This document shows positions 16,203 through 23,871 of a stretch of DNA of 36,887 nucleotides, in pieces. The position numbers were made by a program, and so were the translations under genes. The number at the start of each line of letters is the position of its first letter. Positions within the stretch are counted from its first letter, which is position 1. The stretch covers positions 1 through 36,887 of the forward strand of contig JACKOX010000030.1 in NCBI GenBank assembly GCA_024233975.1, written 5' to 3'. Origin of the DNA: Rhodanobacteraceae bacterium. Its GTDB lineage: Bacteria > Pseudomonadota > Gammaproteobacteria > Xanthomonadales > Xanthomonadaceae. The notes under the pieces are model-generated. The model had not been told where the DNA came from, did no database searches, and saw nothing but the letters and a program-made list of their open reading frames with translations.

Positions 16203-17051
16203 ATGTCCGAGTCCCAAACCGACGCCGGTAGCGGCGTCACCTGGCTGAGTCAGGGCCTGCAGTTGTTCCTGAAAAACCCGGTGCCATTTGCGGTGATGGG
16301 GCTGATCATTGGTGTGATCGGCCAGGTCTGGGTAATCGGCTGGTTGGCGCTGATGATCCTGTGGCCGGCACTGTGCGCTGGGGTAATGACCGGCTATCGG
16401 GTGGAGTCCGGCGGTGGCAAAGCGGATATCAGCAACCTCTTCGCGGCATTCCAGCAGGAAGGCAAGCTGATCAAGCTCTTGCCACTTTGTTTGCCGGGCA
16501 TCGCTGCGCTGGTCGTGATGGGTCTGATGGTATTGGTCATCGGCATCGTTGTCGGCATTGCGGCATTCGGCGGTTCCGCCGCGGCCAGCCAATCTTCCAG
16601 CCCCGAAAGCATGATGGCGGTGTTGTCGGGTGTAGGCATCTTTGGCGGGTTGATAGTCGTGGTCATCTTCATTGCCGTGGCGCTCCTTGTCTGGGCACTG
16701 CTGTGCACAGCGATCCCACGGGTGATGTTCGACAGCATCGAGCCGTTCGCGGCGATGAAGGAAAGTTTGGGCACGGTGAAGTCCAATCTGTTCGCCTTCA
16801 TCGGTTTTGCGCTGGTGACGATGGTCGGCTATGCCATCGTGGCCTTCGTGCTGAACCTGCTGCTTGGCTGGAGTTGGATTACCGGCTTTTTGCCACCGTT
16901 GCTGATGGCGGCAGGCTTCACTCCGGTCATTGTTGGCGGCCTCTACAGCGCCTATCGCCACCTGTTTGGCGCCGCGCCTGCCGCGCAGGCACTGCCGGAA
17001 GCGCCGGCCGCACCGCCGCCGCCGGCACCGCCGGCTGACAGCGAAGGCTGA
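16203..17051 (+). CDS. BPSS1780-type multi-pass membrane protein (paralogue 2), C-terminus cut by a tandem duplication
   Basis: A 282-residue membrane protein, paralogous to the preceding gene: same order of hydrophobic helices and the same IPRxM plus ESLGxxxxNxxAF pattern before the last two helices. The N-terminus is soluble and short. The C-terminus is a Pro/Ala-rich cytoplasmic-looking tail (APAAPPPPAPPADSEG). ATG at 16203 follows GGGAG. The last codons lie in a 13-bp tandem repeat that creates the present stop; without the extra copy the tail would read on as DSEGENKPDA and stop at 17080-17082. A TATGCT that could be a -10 box stands at 16165-16170 without a clear -35. An inverted repeat (GTCTGCC 16135-16141, GGCAGAC 16154-16160) lies between the paralogues. 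Function unknown. Confidence 0.82.
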   Translation: MSESQTDAGSGVTWLSQGLQLFLKNPVPFAVMGLIIGVIGQVWVIGWLALMILWPALCAGVMTGYRVESGGGKADISNLFAAFQQEGKLIKLLPLCLPGIAALVVMGLMVLVIGIVVGIAAFGGSAAASQSSSPESMMAVLSGVGIFGGLIVVVIFIAVALLVWALLCTAIPRVMFDSIEPFAAMKESLGTVKSNLFAFIGFALVTMVGYAIVAFVLNLLLGWSWITGFLPPLLMAAGFTPVIVGGLYSAYRHLFGAAPAAQALPEAPAAPPPPAPPADSEG

Positions 17052-17059
17052 CAGCGAAG
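17034..17059 (+). repeat. 13-bp tandem duplication across a stop codon
   Basis: GCTGACAGCGAAG occurs twice head-to-tail (17034-17046 and 17047-17059). The second copy supplies the TGA stop of the upstream membrane-protein gene. Since 13 is not a multiple of three, the duplication shifts the frame. Confidence 0.9.
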
Positions 17060-17125
17060 GCGAGAACAAGCCGGACGCCTGATTCCGAAGTTGATCCTGG
17101 CCGGGCTGCCGCTACGCGACCCGGT

Positions 17126-17764
17126 TCAGCTGTTCAGCAACGCCAGCCAAAGGCCAGCGGTGATCACCGCCAGCAGCAGCGTGAAGAAGCCCAGCAGACC
17201 GAGCTGAAGGCCGACCATCCATTTCGCCCAGACCGGCATTTCCGGGTGTTCCGGATCGCGATTGAGCACGGTGGTGCCGGCCAGCAGGTCGTGCAGCGCG
17301 CGCTTGTCCCGGCGCCAGGCGGCCATCGCGTGGCCAAGGTTCAGCGTCAGCCACGAGAACGCGGTCATGAAGAAGCGCAGACTGGCTTGCCCGAAGCGGA
17401 TCGGACGGCCACGCTGGTCGGCGACGACGATGCCCAGCGCCTGCTTGCCGAGGCTGCCGCGTGACTTGGAGCTTTCCAGGATCGTGAAGTAGGGGAAGGC
17501 CAGCAGCACCCACGCGGCGATGGACCACAGCGTCAGCGGCCACAGGAAGTTCGACCACAGCAGCGACAGCAGGTCGAGCGGCGGCAGCTGCTGCGCGCTT
17601 GGCATCAGCGCCTTCAGTCGCGGCATGTAGAGCAGTGACACCGGCGTCAGCAGCAGGTTGCTGGCCACGCTGAGCAGCAGCCAGTCGATGAAATAGGCCG
17701 CGTAGCGCTTCCAGAACCCGGCTGGGCTGTCCGGTGACGGAGCGGCGGTGCCGGCTAGCGGCAT
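17126..17764 (-). CDS. RDD family membrane protein
   Basis: A 212-residue membrane protein of the RDD family. Near the N-terminus GFWKRYAAYFIDWLLLSV carries the conserved Arg and Asp of the first helix. Later GSLGKQALGIVVADQRG and RRDKRALHDLLAGT are family signatures. About four to five membrane helices are visible, the last at the C-terminus (LGLLGFFTLLLAVITAGLW). RDD proteins are poorly characterised; some have been linked to transport. ATG at 17764 overlaps the 3' end of the upstream zinc-ribbon/pilin gene by 10 bp, so the two are coupled. It converges on the plus-strand membrane-protein gene. Confidence 0.88.
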   Translation of the reverse strand: MPLAGTAAPSPDSPAGFWKRYAAYFIDWLLLSVASNLLLTPVSLLYMPRLKALMPSAQQLPPLDLLSLLWSNFLWPLTLWSIAAWVLLAFPYFTILESSKSRGSLGKQALGIVVADQRGRPIRFGQASLRFFMTAFSWLTLNLGHAMAAWRRDKRALHDLLAGTTVLNRDPEHPEMPVWAKWMVGLQLGLLGFFTLLLAVITAGLWLALLNS

Positions 17765-18354
17765 GAGGCCGGCAGGTACTGCGGCTTGACCGAGGTGTAG
17801 TCGCTGGCGCTGGCTTCGGTCAGCGCGGTGGCGGTTTCGGCATCCTGCCAGTCGGGCAGTCCGGCATAGCCACAAAGCCAGGCGACCTGCCCGTTGTCGT
17901 CCAGCCAGGGCTCCAGTGCCAGCGCGCCGTTCTGCAGCGTGCCGTTGAACTGCAGCACCAGCAGGCCGTCGTTGAGGGCGATCTGCTGCAGTGGTGGTTT
18001 GATCTCCGGGACGTGTCCTAGCGCGCCGATGTCGGCGGGCAGTTCACCGTTTTGCAGGATGTATTCGGCGTAGGCGATCTTCAGCGGTGCCGCCGCCGAA
18101 AGGCCGTGCGCGACGTGGGCGCGCAGCGTGTAGTCCTGGTAGGCCGGAATCGCGATGGCCGCGATGATGCCGAGGAAGGCGATCGCCGGGAAGAACAGCA
18201 CCGCCGCGATGATGGCAATCAAGGCGCCGCGTGACAGGCCGGGCTTTTGCACCACCATTGGCGCGGGCTGGGCGCCGGCCTCCTGGCTCTGGCCACAGCC
18301 GGGACAGAATCGGGCGTCATCGGGTAAGGGTTTGCCGCAGTGGATGCAGAACAT
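17755..18354 (-). CDS. Zinc-ribbon/type IV pilin-like hybrid membrane protein
   Basis: A 199-residue protein. Residues 1-22 are a zinc ribbon, with Cys3-x2-Cys6 and Cys17-x2-Cys20. After a linker, residues about 42-76 are a hydrophobic helix that ends in AAIAIPAYQDYT, the conserved part of type IV pilin N-terminal helices. The prepilin peptidase site (G|FTLIE) and Glu5 are absent. The C-terminal domain keeps pilin features, including Cys161 and Cys198 in a YLPASCR ending, which in pilins close the disulfide loop. The protein is therefore probably an inner-membrane protein with a cytoplasmic zinc ribbon and a periplasmic pilin-like head, not an assembled pilin; this is inference. ATG at 18354 follows AGGAG at 7 bp. 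It is the first gene of a pair with the RDD protein. Confidence 0.82.
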   Translation of the reverse strand: MFCIHCGKPLPDDARFCPGCGQSQEAGAQPAPMVVQKPGLSRGALIAIIAAVLFFPAIAFLGIIAAIAIPAYQDYTLRAHVAHGLSAAAPLKIAYAEYILQNGELPADIGALGHVPEIKPPLQQIALNDGLLVLQFNGTLQNGALALEPWLDDNGQVAWLCGYAGLPDWQDAETATALTEASASDYTSVKPQYLPASCR

Positions 18355-18426
18355 GCTGGACTCCTGTGAATGCCGGAAGTCTAGTGCAGGCATCGCGGCT
18401 CACCCAAGTCGCCTGCCTTCGTGCGA

Positions 18427-19251
18427 TCAGGCGTGTTCGCCCTCGCTTTCCTTGGCTTCTTCGCGTCCGCGCTCGCGCACCAGCAGCCGTGCGGCGATGA
18501 GGCCGGCTTCGTAGAGCAGTGTCATCGGAATCGCCAGCAGCAGTTGCGAGGCCACATCCGGCGGCGTCAGCACGGCGGCGACAACGAAAGCGCCGACGAT
18601 GACATAGCGTCGCGCCGAGGCCAGCTGCTTGGGCGTCACGATGCCGGCCGCGGCGAGGATCACCACCGCTACCGGCACTTCAAAGCAGATGCCGAAACCG
18701 AGGAACAGCGCCAGCACGAAGTCCAGGTACTTGCTGATGTCGGTAGCCTGGTCGACGCCTTCGGGCATGATCATGCCGATGAAGTGGATCACCGTCGGCA
18801 GCACCAGGAAATAGGCGAAGGCGCACCCGGTGTAGAACAGCAGCGTGGCTGAGACCAGCAGCGGTTTCGCCAGTCGCTGCTCGTTGCGGTACAGGCCCGG
18901 CGCGACGAAGGCCCAGGCCTGGTAGAGCAGGAAGGGCATGGCGATCATCACCGCCACCACGAAGGCCAGCTTCATCTGCACGAAGAACGGACTGGTGACA
19001 TCGATGGCCAGCATCTTCGTGCCTTCCGGCAGCTGGCTGAGCATCGGCGCGGCCATCAGGGCATAGAGCTGCTTGGCTACCGGCATGAGGCAGAGGAATA
19101 CCAGCACGATGGCGGCGACGGCGCGCAACAGGCGTGAACGCAGTTCGACCAGATGCGAAAGGAACGGCGTTTCCTCGTCAGCGCTGTGCTCGAAGCTGCG
19201 GTCGCTGTCCGGGTGTTCGGGTGGGTTCTGTTGCTTGCGGGCGCCGCTCAT
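18427..19251 (-). CDS. tatC: Sec-independent translocase subunit TatC
   Basis: A 274-residue six-helix membrane protein that binds twin-arginine signal peptides with TatB. Family segments are present: TPFLSHLVELRSRLLRA at the N-terminus, SPFFVQMKLAF, FLLYQAWAFVAPGLYRNEQR, and FEVPVAVVIL in the fourth helix. The C-terminal tail is charged (RERGREEAKESEGEHA). The N-terminus has about 25 extra hydrophilic residues compared with E. coli TatC. ATG at 19251 overlaps the tatB stop as ATGA. It is the last gene of tatABC. Confidence 0.97.
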   Translation of the reverse strand: MSGARKQQNPPEHPDSDRSFEHSADEETPFLSHLVELRSRLLRAVAAIVLVFLCLMPVAKQLYALMAAPMLSQLPEGTKMLAIDVTSPFFVQMKLAFVVAVMIAMPFLLYQAWAFVAPGLYRNEQRLAKPLLVSATLLFYTGCAFAYFLVLPTVIHFIGMIMPEGVDQATDISKYLDFVLALFLGFGICFEVPVAVVILAAAGIVTPKQLASARRYVIVGAFVVAAVLTPPDVASQLLLAIPMTLLYEAGLIAARLLVRERGREEAKESEGEHA

Positions 19252-19658
19252 GACGCCGCCTTGTCTTGTCCGGGGCTGCTGTCGGCCTGGTGGTCGATTT
19301 CGCTGTCGATGGCCGGACGCTCCACGCCATCGCCGTCCGCTTTGGAACCATCGTTGCCGGTGCTGCCGTCATTGAGGCCGGAAACGTGGCCGGTGATCGA
19401 GCGCTCGATGTGCTCGCCGCTGTCACGCACGGCCTTCACGGAATCATCCAGCGCCTGGCGGCTGTCGCGGATGCTGCGCTTGAATTCGTCGGCGGCCAGT
19501 TCGCGCTCGATTTCGCTGCGCACGGCGTACCAGCTCTGGCGCGCACGACGCACCCAGTAGCCGGCCATGCGCGCGGCCTTGGGGAGCTTCTCCGGGCCGA
19601 GCACCAGCAGTGCTACCAGGCCGACCAGCATCAGCTCCCACATCCCGAGGTCGAACAC
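19248..19658 (-). CDS. tatB: Sec-independent translocase subunit TatB
   Basis: A 136-residue single-span protein with the TatB N-terminus: a short helix (ELMLVGLVALLVLGPEKLP) followed by an amphipathic helix (KAARMAGYWVRRARQSW). A long acidic, low-complexity tail follows. It partners TatC in recognising twin-arginine precursors. The start is GTG at 19658, 8 bp behind GGAG. Its stop overlaps the tatC start by 4 bp. It lies 16 bp after tatA. Confidence 0.95.
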   Translation of the reverse strand: MFDLGMWELMLVGLVALLVLGPEKLPKAARMAGYWVRRARQSWYAVRSEIERELAADEFKRSIRDSRQALDDSVKAVRDSGEHIERSITGHVSGLNDGSTGNDGSKADGDGVERPAIDSEIDHQADSSPGQDKAAS

Positions 19659-19674
19659 GGTGTGGCTCCGCTAC

Positions 19675-19902
19675 TCAGTCGTTGCGCGTCTTGCTGTCCT
19701 CGCGCTCGTCGGCGGTGGACTCGCGACGCTGTTCGTTTTCCAGCTTGGACGGCTTTTCGTCATCGTCGTCGGCGAGTCCCTTCTTGAAACTCTTGACGGC
19801 CGCGCCGAGGTCGCCACCGACATTGCGTAGCTTCTTGGTGCCGAACACCAACGCGATAATGGCCAGCACGACCAACCAGTGCCAGATGCTGAAACTACCC
19901 AT
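19675..19902 (-). CDS. tatA: Sec-independent translocase subunit TatA
   Basis: A 75-residue TatA protein, the pore- or membrane-thinning component of the Tat system. Residues 3-21 form the short membrane helix (IWHWLVVLAIIALVFGTKK). The FGTKKLRNVGGDLGAAVKSFKKGL segment, split here for length, is the conserved amphipathic helix, followed by an acidic motif DDDDEK and a charged tail. ATG at 19902 follows GAGG at 8 bp. It is the first tat gene; the SYLF-domain gene ends 56 bp upstream on the same strand. Confidence 0.95.
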   Translation of the reverse strand: MGSFSIWHWLVVLAIIALVFGTKKLRNVGGDLGAAVKSFKKGLADDDDEKPSKLENEQRRESTADEREDSKTRND

Positions 19903-19958
19903 CGGAATACCTCGGAGAACGGTTCGAATTGGTCAAGGATACCGCAGCGCCGTCGTCG

Positions 19959-20639
19959 TCACTCGGCGCTGGCTTCTTCCAGGCGGTCGCGGAAGTCCAC
20001 GAGCCGGCTGGGTACGCGACGGATGTCGCCGTCGAAGATCATGCGTGGCGTGACCTTGTCGCCGAATACCGCGGCATTGGCGTCGTTGTCGACACCGAGG
20101 ACCGCGCCGTCCAGCGCGATGCCGGCAAACAGGCCGCGCGCCCGCGAGTAGGCGTAGATTTCCGCCTTCAGGCTGGTATCCGTGGCGGCCTGCGCGAAGC
20201 GCCCCACCGGACCGGCGGCAACGGCGGCGTCGGCGCCCAGGGTGAATTTCCCGCGATTCAGCGACTCCACGCCGCGACGGGTGCGGAACACCAGGATCAG
20301 GTCGCTGGACTGCACGCCGGCCTGCAGGCCGAGGCTGCCGCCGGAAAGCCGGATGTAGCTCGGGTTGGACCAGCTGCCGTCCTCGCCGCGTACCGCCAGC
20401 ATGCCCTTGCCGTGGCGGCCGCCGATCACCAGTCCCGCCTTGACCACGCCGGGGATCACCGCGACCGCTTCGGCACTGGCCAGCAGGCTGGCTGGAATGC
20501 GCTGGTCGGGCGCGGCGTTCATCTCGTCGAGCACGCGCAGAGCACTCTCCGCACGGCGGATTTCCTCGACGCCGGCACGGGCCGGAGCCATATGAACAAG
20601 GCCGATGAGCAGCACCGGCAAGGCGAGCAGGAAGCGCAT
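19959..20639 (-). CDS. Exported SYLF (YSC84)-domain protein
   Basis: A 226-residue protein with a signal peptide (LLALPVLLIGLVHMAPARAG). It is followed by a SYLF/YSC84 domain, known from eukaryotic YSC84/SH3YL1 as a lipid-binding module and widespread in bacteria as exported proteins of unclear role. Matching segments are IPGVVKAGLVIGGRHGKGML, GLQAGVQSSDLILVF, LGADAAVAAGPVGR and AYSRARGLFAGIALDGA. ATG at 20639 follows GGAG at 6 bp; the 88-codon upstream extension lacks a signal peptide and was rejected. It lies just upstream of tatABC, possibly co-transcribed, and divergent from the propeller gene across 285 bp in which only small hairpins were seen. Confidence 0.88.
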   Translation of the reverse strand: MRFLLALPVLLIGLVHMAPARAGVEEIRRAESALRVLDEMNAAPDQRIPASLLASAEAVAVIPGVVKAGLVIGGRHGKGMLAVRGEDGSWSNPSYIRLSGGSLGLQAGVQSSDLILVFRTRRGVESLNRGKFTLGADAAVAAGPVGRFAQAATDTSLKAEIYAYSRARGLFAGIALDGAVLGVDNDANAAVFGDKVTPRMIFDGDIRRVPSRLVDFRDRLEEASAE

Positions 20640-20924
20640 GAAATCTCCGCAGATCGAGGGTCGCGGCCATTGGACGCCACGCCGGGGCGACGGTTCCCCG
20701 AACCGGCGTGAAGCGCGGCACAGTATCCGGAATCGGCCTGCATCGGTACTGAATGCTGGCGCGCCGGTTGGTCTGGTCGCCACGCGACCCTGTCCCCCAG
20801 ATGCCGGGTGGCCGTCATTTCTGTGCCTAAGGTGCTGAAATCGTGGACGGATTGGTGCTAATCTGCGCAGCGCACCCCAAGGGTGCAGTGACGATTCACC
20901 CAATTATTAGAAAGGACGACAACG

Positions 20925-21866
20925 ATGCGTCCCCTGCGAGACTGGCTGCTGGCCGGTCTGCTCACACTGCTGCCACTGATGGCCTCGGCGGATCCGCTGG
21001 GCTACGCCGTGGCCTTCGATACCCTGTATCGCGTTGATCTCGCGACCGGGCAGGCGACGCTGATCGGCCCCGTTGGTTTCAACGACGTCGATGGTCTGGC
21101 CTTTGGTCCGGACGGCACGCTCTATGGCGCGGCGGACGCGACGGCCGGTTCCGGCAGCGGCATCAGCGACCTGCTGATCCGCATCGATACCAACAGCGGC
21201 GCGGGGACGCTGGTTGCCCCTCTGGCCGGGCTGGCCGGCACCGGACCGGGCGGCTCGCTCGACTATGGCCTAGCCTTCACCTGCGATGGCCGGATGTGGG
21301 CCTCGTCGGACAGCACCGGGCAGTTCTGGGAAGTCACGCCGGCCACCGGCGCGGTCCGCCTGGTGGCGAACACCGGAGCGCCGCTCTCCGGCCTTGCCGC
21401 GAATGGCGAGGCGCTGTACGGCATCGGCGTGACCCAGGGTAGCGGCAACGCCACCCAGCAGGCGCTCTACCAGATTGATCCGGAAACCGGCGCGGTCACC
21501 CGCATCGGTTCGCTCGGCGTTGGCGACACCCTGTCAGGCGCCGGCGCGGACTTCGATGCCAGCGGCGTGCTCTGGGCCACGCTGGATTCGCAGCCACCGG
21601 ATTTCGACCGCGCCTCGCGTATCGCCCGCATCGACCTCACCACCGGCACCGCCACGGTGATCGGTTCGGCCACTGGCGTTACCGACAACATCAGCCTGCG
21701 CTCGATGGCCATTGCGCCGACGGCGGCCTGCGCCACCGGTAGCGGCGGCCCGGTCCGCCCGAGTGCGCATGTGGTGCCTGGTCCGTCCAATACCCTGCTT
21801 GCCCTGCTCGCCTTCGTGCTGGTGCTGGTCGGATACCGCGCGTTTTCCACTGCCCGCCACGGCTGA
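20925..21866 (+). CDS. Exported beta-propeller protein with PEP/IPTL-CTERM-like C-terminal sorting tail
   Basis: A 313-residue protein. The signal peptide runs to about residue 22 (LMASA|D). The body is a repeat-rich beta-propeller: recurring units such as LYRVDLATGQATLIGPVG, LIRIDTNSGAGTLV, FWEVTPATGAVRLV, LYQIDPETGAVTRIGSLG and IARIDLTTGTATVIGSA are spaced about 50 residues apart. The last 30 residues have a VPGPSNTLL motif, a hydrophobic stretch (ALLAFVLVLVGY) and a basic end (RAFSTARHG). This is the layout of PEP-CTERM/IPTL-CTERM tails processed by exosortase-type enzymes. ATG at 20925 follows AAAGGA at about 9 bp. A small hairpin (GCACCC 20872-20877, GGGTGC 20881-20886) lies in the leader. 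The ligand or role is not known. Confidence 0.85.
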   Translation: MRPLRDWLLAGLLTLLPLMASADPLGYAVAFDTLYRVDLATGQATLIGPVGFNDVDGLAFGPDGTLYGAADATAGSGSGISDLLIRIDTNSGAGTLVAPLAGLAGTGPGGSLDYGLAFTCDGRMWASSDSTGQFWEVTPATGAVRLVANTGAPLSGLAANGEALYGIGVTQGSGNATQQALYQIDPETGAVTRIGSLGVGDTLSGAGADFDASGVLWATLDSQPPDFDRASRIARIDLTTGTATVIGSATGVTDNISLRSMAIAPTAACATGSGGPVRPSAHVVPGPSNTLLALLAFVLVLVGYRAFSTARHG

Positions 21867-21959
21867 AACAGCAGCACTGATTTCTGCGCTCGGGCGAGCG
21901 TCTTTCGGCCCTGATCCTTTCGGGCTGCGTGATCCGGCCATTTCGGCGAAAATCGGCGC

Positions 21960-22979
21960 ATGAAACCGAATAACGACGCTCGACCGCACAGCTCGGGCGA
22001 TGGCCTGCTGGTCGTCAACCTCGGCACGCCGGCTGCTCCCACTGCTTCCGCCGTCCGCCGCTACCTGGCGGAATTCCTCGGCGATCCGCGCGTGGTGGAG
22101 CTGCCGCGCCTGCTCTGGTATCCGGTGCTCTATGGCGTGATCCTGCCGCTGCGCGGGATGCGCTCGGCGGCGGCCTATCGCCGCGTCTGGACCGACCAGG
22201 GTTCGCCACTGCTGGTCGAGTCGCAGCAATTGACCGATGGCCTGTCCCACGCCCTGCCGGACATGCGCGTGGCGCTGGCGATGCGCTATGGCGAACCATC
22301 GATCCCGCGCGTGCTGTCGGCGATGAACAGCGACGGCGGGCTGCGCCGGCTGTTCGTTCTGCCGCTGTATCCGCAGTATTCCGCTACCACCACGGCCACG
22401 GTGTTCGATGCGGTCAGCGAGGTCCTGCGCGGATGGCGCCGCATTCCCGAGCTGCGTTTTCTGGCCGACTACCACGACGACGCTTCGTGGCTGGAAGCCG
22501 CCGCCGATTCGGTACGCGCGCATTGGGAAGCAAAAGGGCGGGGCGAGCACCTGCTGTTCAGCTTTCATGGCCTGCCGCAGCGCTATGCCGATGCCGGCGA
22601 CCCGTACCCTGCGCAGTGCGTGGCCGGTGCCGAGGCGATTGCCTCGCGGCTCGGTCTGGAGCGGCGTGACTGGTCGCTGTCCTACCAGTCGCGCGTCGGC
22701 CGCGAACCCTGGCTGCAGCCCTATACCGACCTGACCCTCGATCGCCTGGCGGCCGATGGCGTCAAGCGCATCGACGTGGTTTGCCCGGGCTTTGCCGTCG
22801 ACTGTCTGGAGACGCTGGAAGAGATCGCCATCGAGAACGCCGAGCGTTTCCACGAGAAGGGTGGCGAAACGCTGAACTACATTCCCTGCCTCAACGCCGC
22901 GCCGGCGCACGTGGCGGCGTTGGCGGCACTGGTGCGACGACAGACCGCCGACTGGCAAGACCCGGACGGCGCTGCTTGA
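21960..22979 (+). CDS. hemH: Ferrochelatase
   Basis: A 339-residue ferrochelatase, which inserts Fe2+ into protoporphyrin IX in the last classical step of haem synthesis. Signatures are GLLVVNLGTPAAP at the N-terminus, PLYPQYSATTTA, the metal/substrate His203 in LFSFHGLP and Glu284 in CPGFAVDCLETLEEI. Length matches the family. ATG at 21960 has no obvious ribosome-binding site. The stop TGA overlaps the TTG start of the next gene (TTGA), which argues for coupling. The large di-haem cytochrome elsewhere in the window would be one consumer of haem. Confidence 0.96.
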   Translation: MKPNNDARPHSSGDGLLVVNLGTPAAPTASAVRRYLAEFLGDPRVVELPRLLWYPVLYGVILPLRGMRSAAAYRRVWTDQGSPLLVESQQLTDGLSHALPDMRVALAMRYGEPSIPRVLSAMNSDGGLRRLFVLPLYPQYSATTTATVFDAVSEVLRGWRRIPELRFLADYHDDASWLEAAADSVRAHWEAKGRGEHLLFSFHGLPQRYADAGDPYPAQCVAGAEAIASRLGLERRDWSLSYQSRVGREPWLQPYTDLTLDRLAADGVKRIDVVCPGFAVDCLETLEEIAIENAERFHEKGGETLNYIPCLNAAPAHVAALAALVRRQTADWQDPDGAA

Positions 22980-23854
22980 ACATCGGCGCTGGCGAAATCC
23001 ACCTCGACACGCCGCGAGGCCGCTTTGCCGGCCTGCGCTGGGGCAAGCGTGGCGGCCAGCCGCTGCTGGCGCTGCACGGCTGGCTCGACAACGCCGCCAG
23101 CTTTGTTCCGATGGTCGAGGCGATGCAGGCCTCGGGCGGGCTGGATCACCTCGACGTGGTGGCCCTGGATCTGGCGGGCCACGGCTATTCCGCGCATCGG
23201 CCAGACGGCGCCTGGTATCACTTCGTGGACTACGGTGACGACATTGATGCCGTGCTGGACGCGCTTGGTTGGGTCAGCTGCGATCTGCTCGGCCATTCCT
23301 TGGGTGGCGCCATCGCAACGGCCTTCACCGTGGCCGCGCCGGAACGCGTCGATCGACTGCTGCTGATCGAGGCGCTTGGGCCGCTGCCCTGGCAGCCGGG
23401 AACGGCGGCCGCATCGCTGGCCGGTGCACGCCGTGATCGACGCGCGCTGGCCGCGAAGAAATTGCGGGTATTCGCCGATCCCTCCGAAGCCGTCAGGGCG
23501 CGCCAGCAGGCCAACGGGCTCAGTGAACCGGTGGCGCGGTTGCTGGTCGAGCGCGGCCTGGAGCTGGTGCAGGGCGGCCATGCCTGGTGCAGCGATCCGC
23601 GCCTGACCCTCACCACACCGCTGCGCGCCAGCGAAGCGCAGATCGGCGAGTGGATCGATGCCATCGACTGTCCGGTACTGCTGATCGGCAGCGACCCGCC
23701 GAGCAGCGTGCTGGCCGAGGAAATGCGCCTGAGCCGCGCGGGGCGACTGCGTCAGGCCGAGCAGCGCCTGCTGCCCGGAGGCCATCACCTGCACATGGAA
23801 AACCCGGCGCCGGTGGCGCAGGCGATCAGCGACTTCCTGACGCTAACCGCTTGA
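22976..23854 (+). CDS. Alpha/beta-fold hydrolase (MEST/SERHL-like)
   Basis: A 292-residue alpha/beta hydrolase starting at TTG 22976, which overlaps the hemH stop by 4 bp; no ATG or GTG fits the conserved N-terminus. Motifs are LALHGWLDNAASF (oxyanion loop), VVALDLAGHGYSAHRP, the nucleophile elbow LLGHSLGGAIA (Ser108) and a C-terminal GGHHLHME holding the probable catalytic His. The acid is probably in the LLIGSDPP strand end, but this is not certain. The sequence around the nucleophile resembles serine-hydrolase-like proteins (SERHL/MEST). The substrate is unknown and the link to haem synthesis is only positional. Confidence 0.88.
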   Translation: MNIGAGEIHLDTPRGRFAGLRWGKRGGQPLLALHGWLDNAASFVPMVEAMQASGGLDHLDVVALDLAGHGYSAHRPDGAWYHFVDYGDDIDAVLDALGWVSCDLLGHSLGGAIATAFTVAAPERVDRLLLIEALGPLPWQPGTAAASLAGARRDRRALAAKKLRVFADPSEAVRARQQANGLSEPVARLLVERGLELVQGGHAWCSDPRLTLTTPLRASEAQIGEWIDAIDCPVLLIGSDPPSSVLAEEMRLSRAGRLRQAEQRLLPGGHHLHMENPAPVAQAISDFLTLTA

Positions 23855-23871
23855 CACAATGCATTCCGGCA

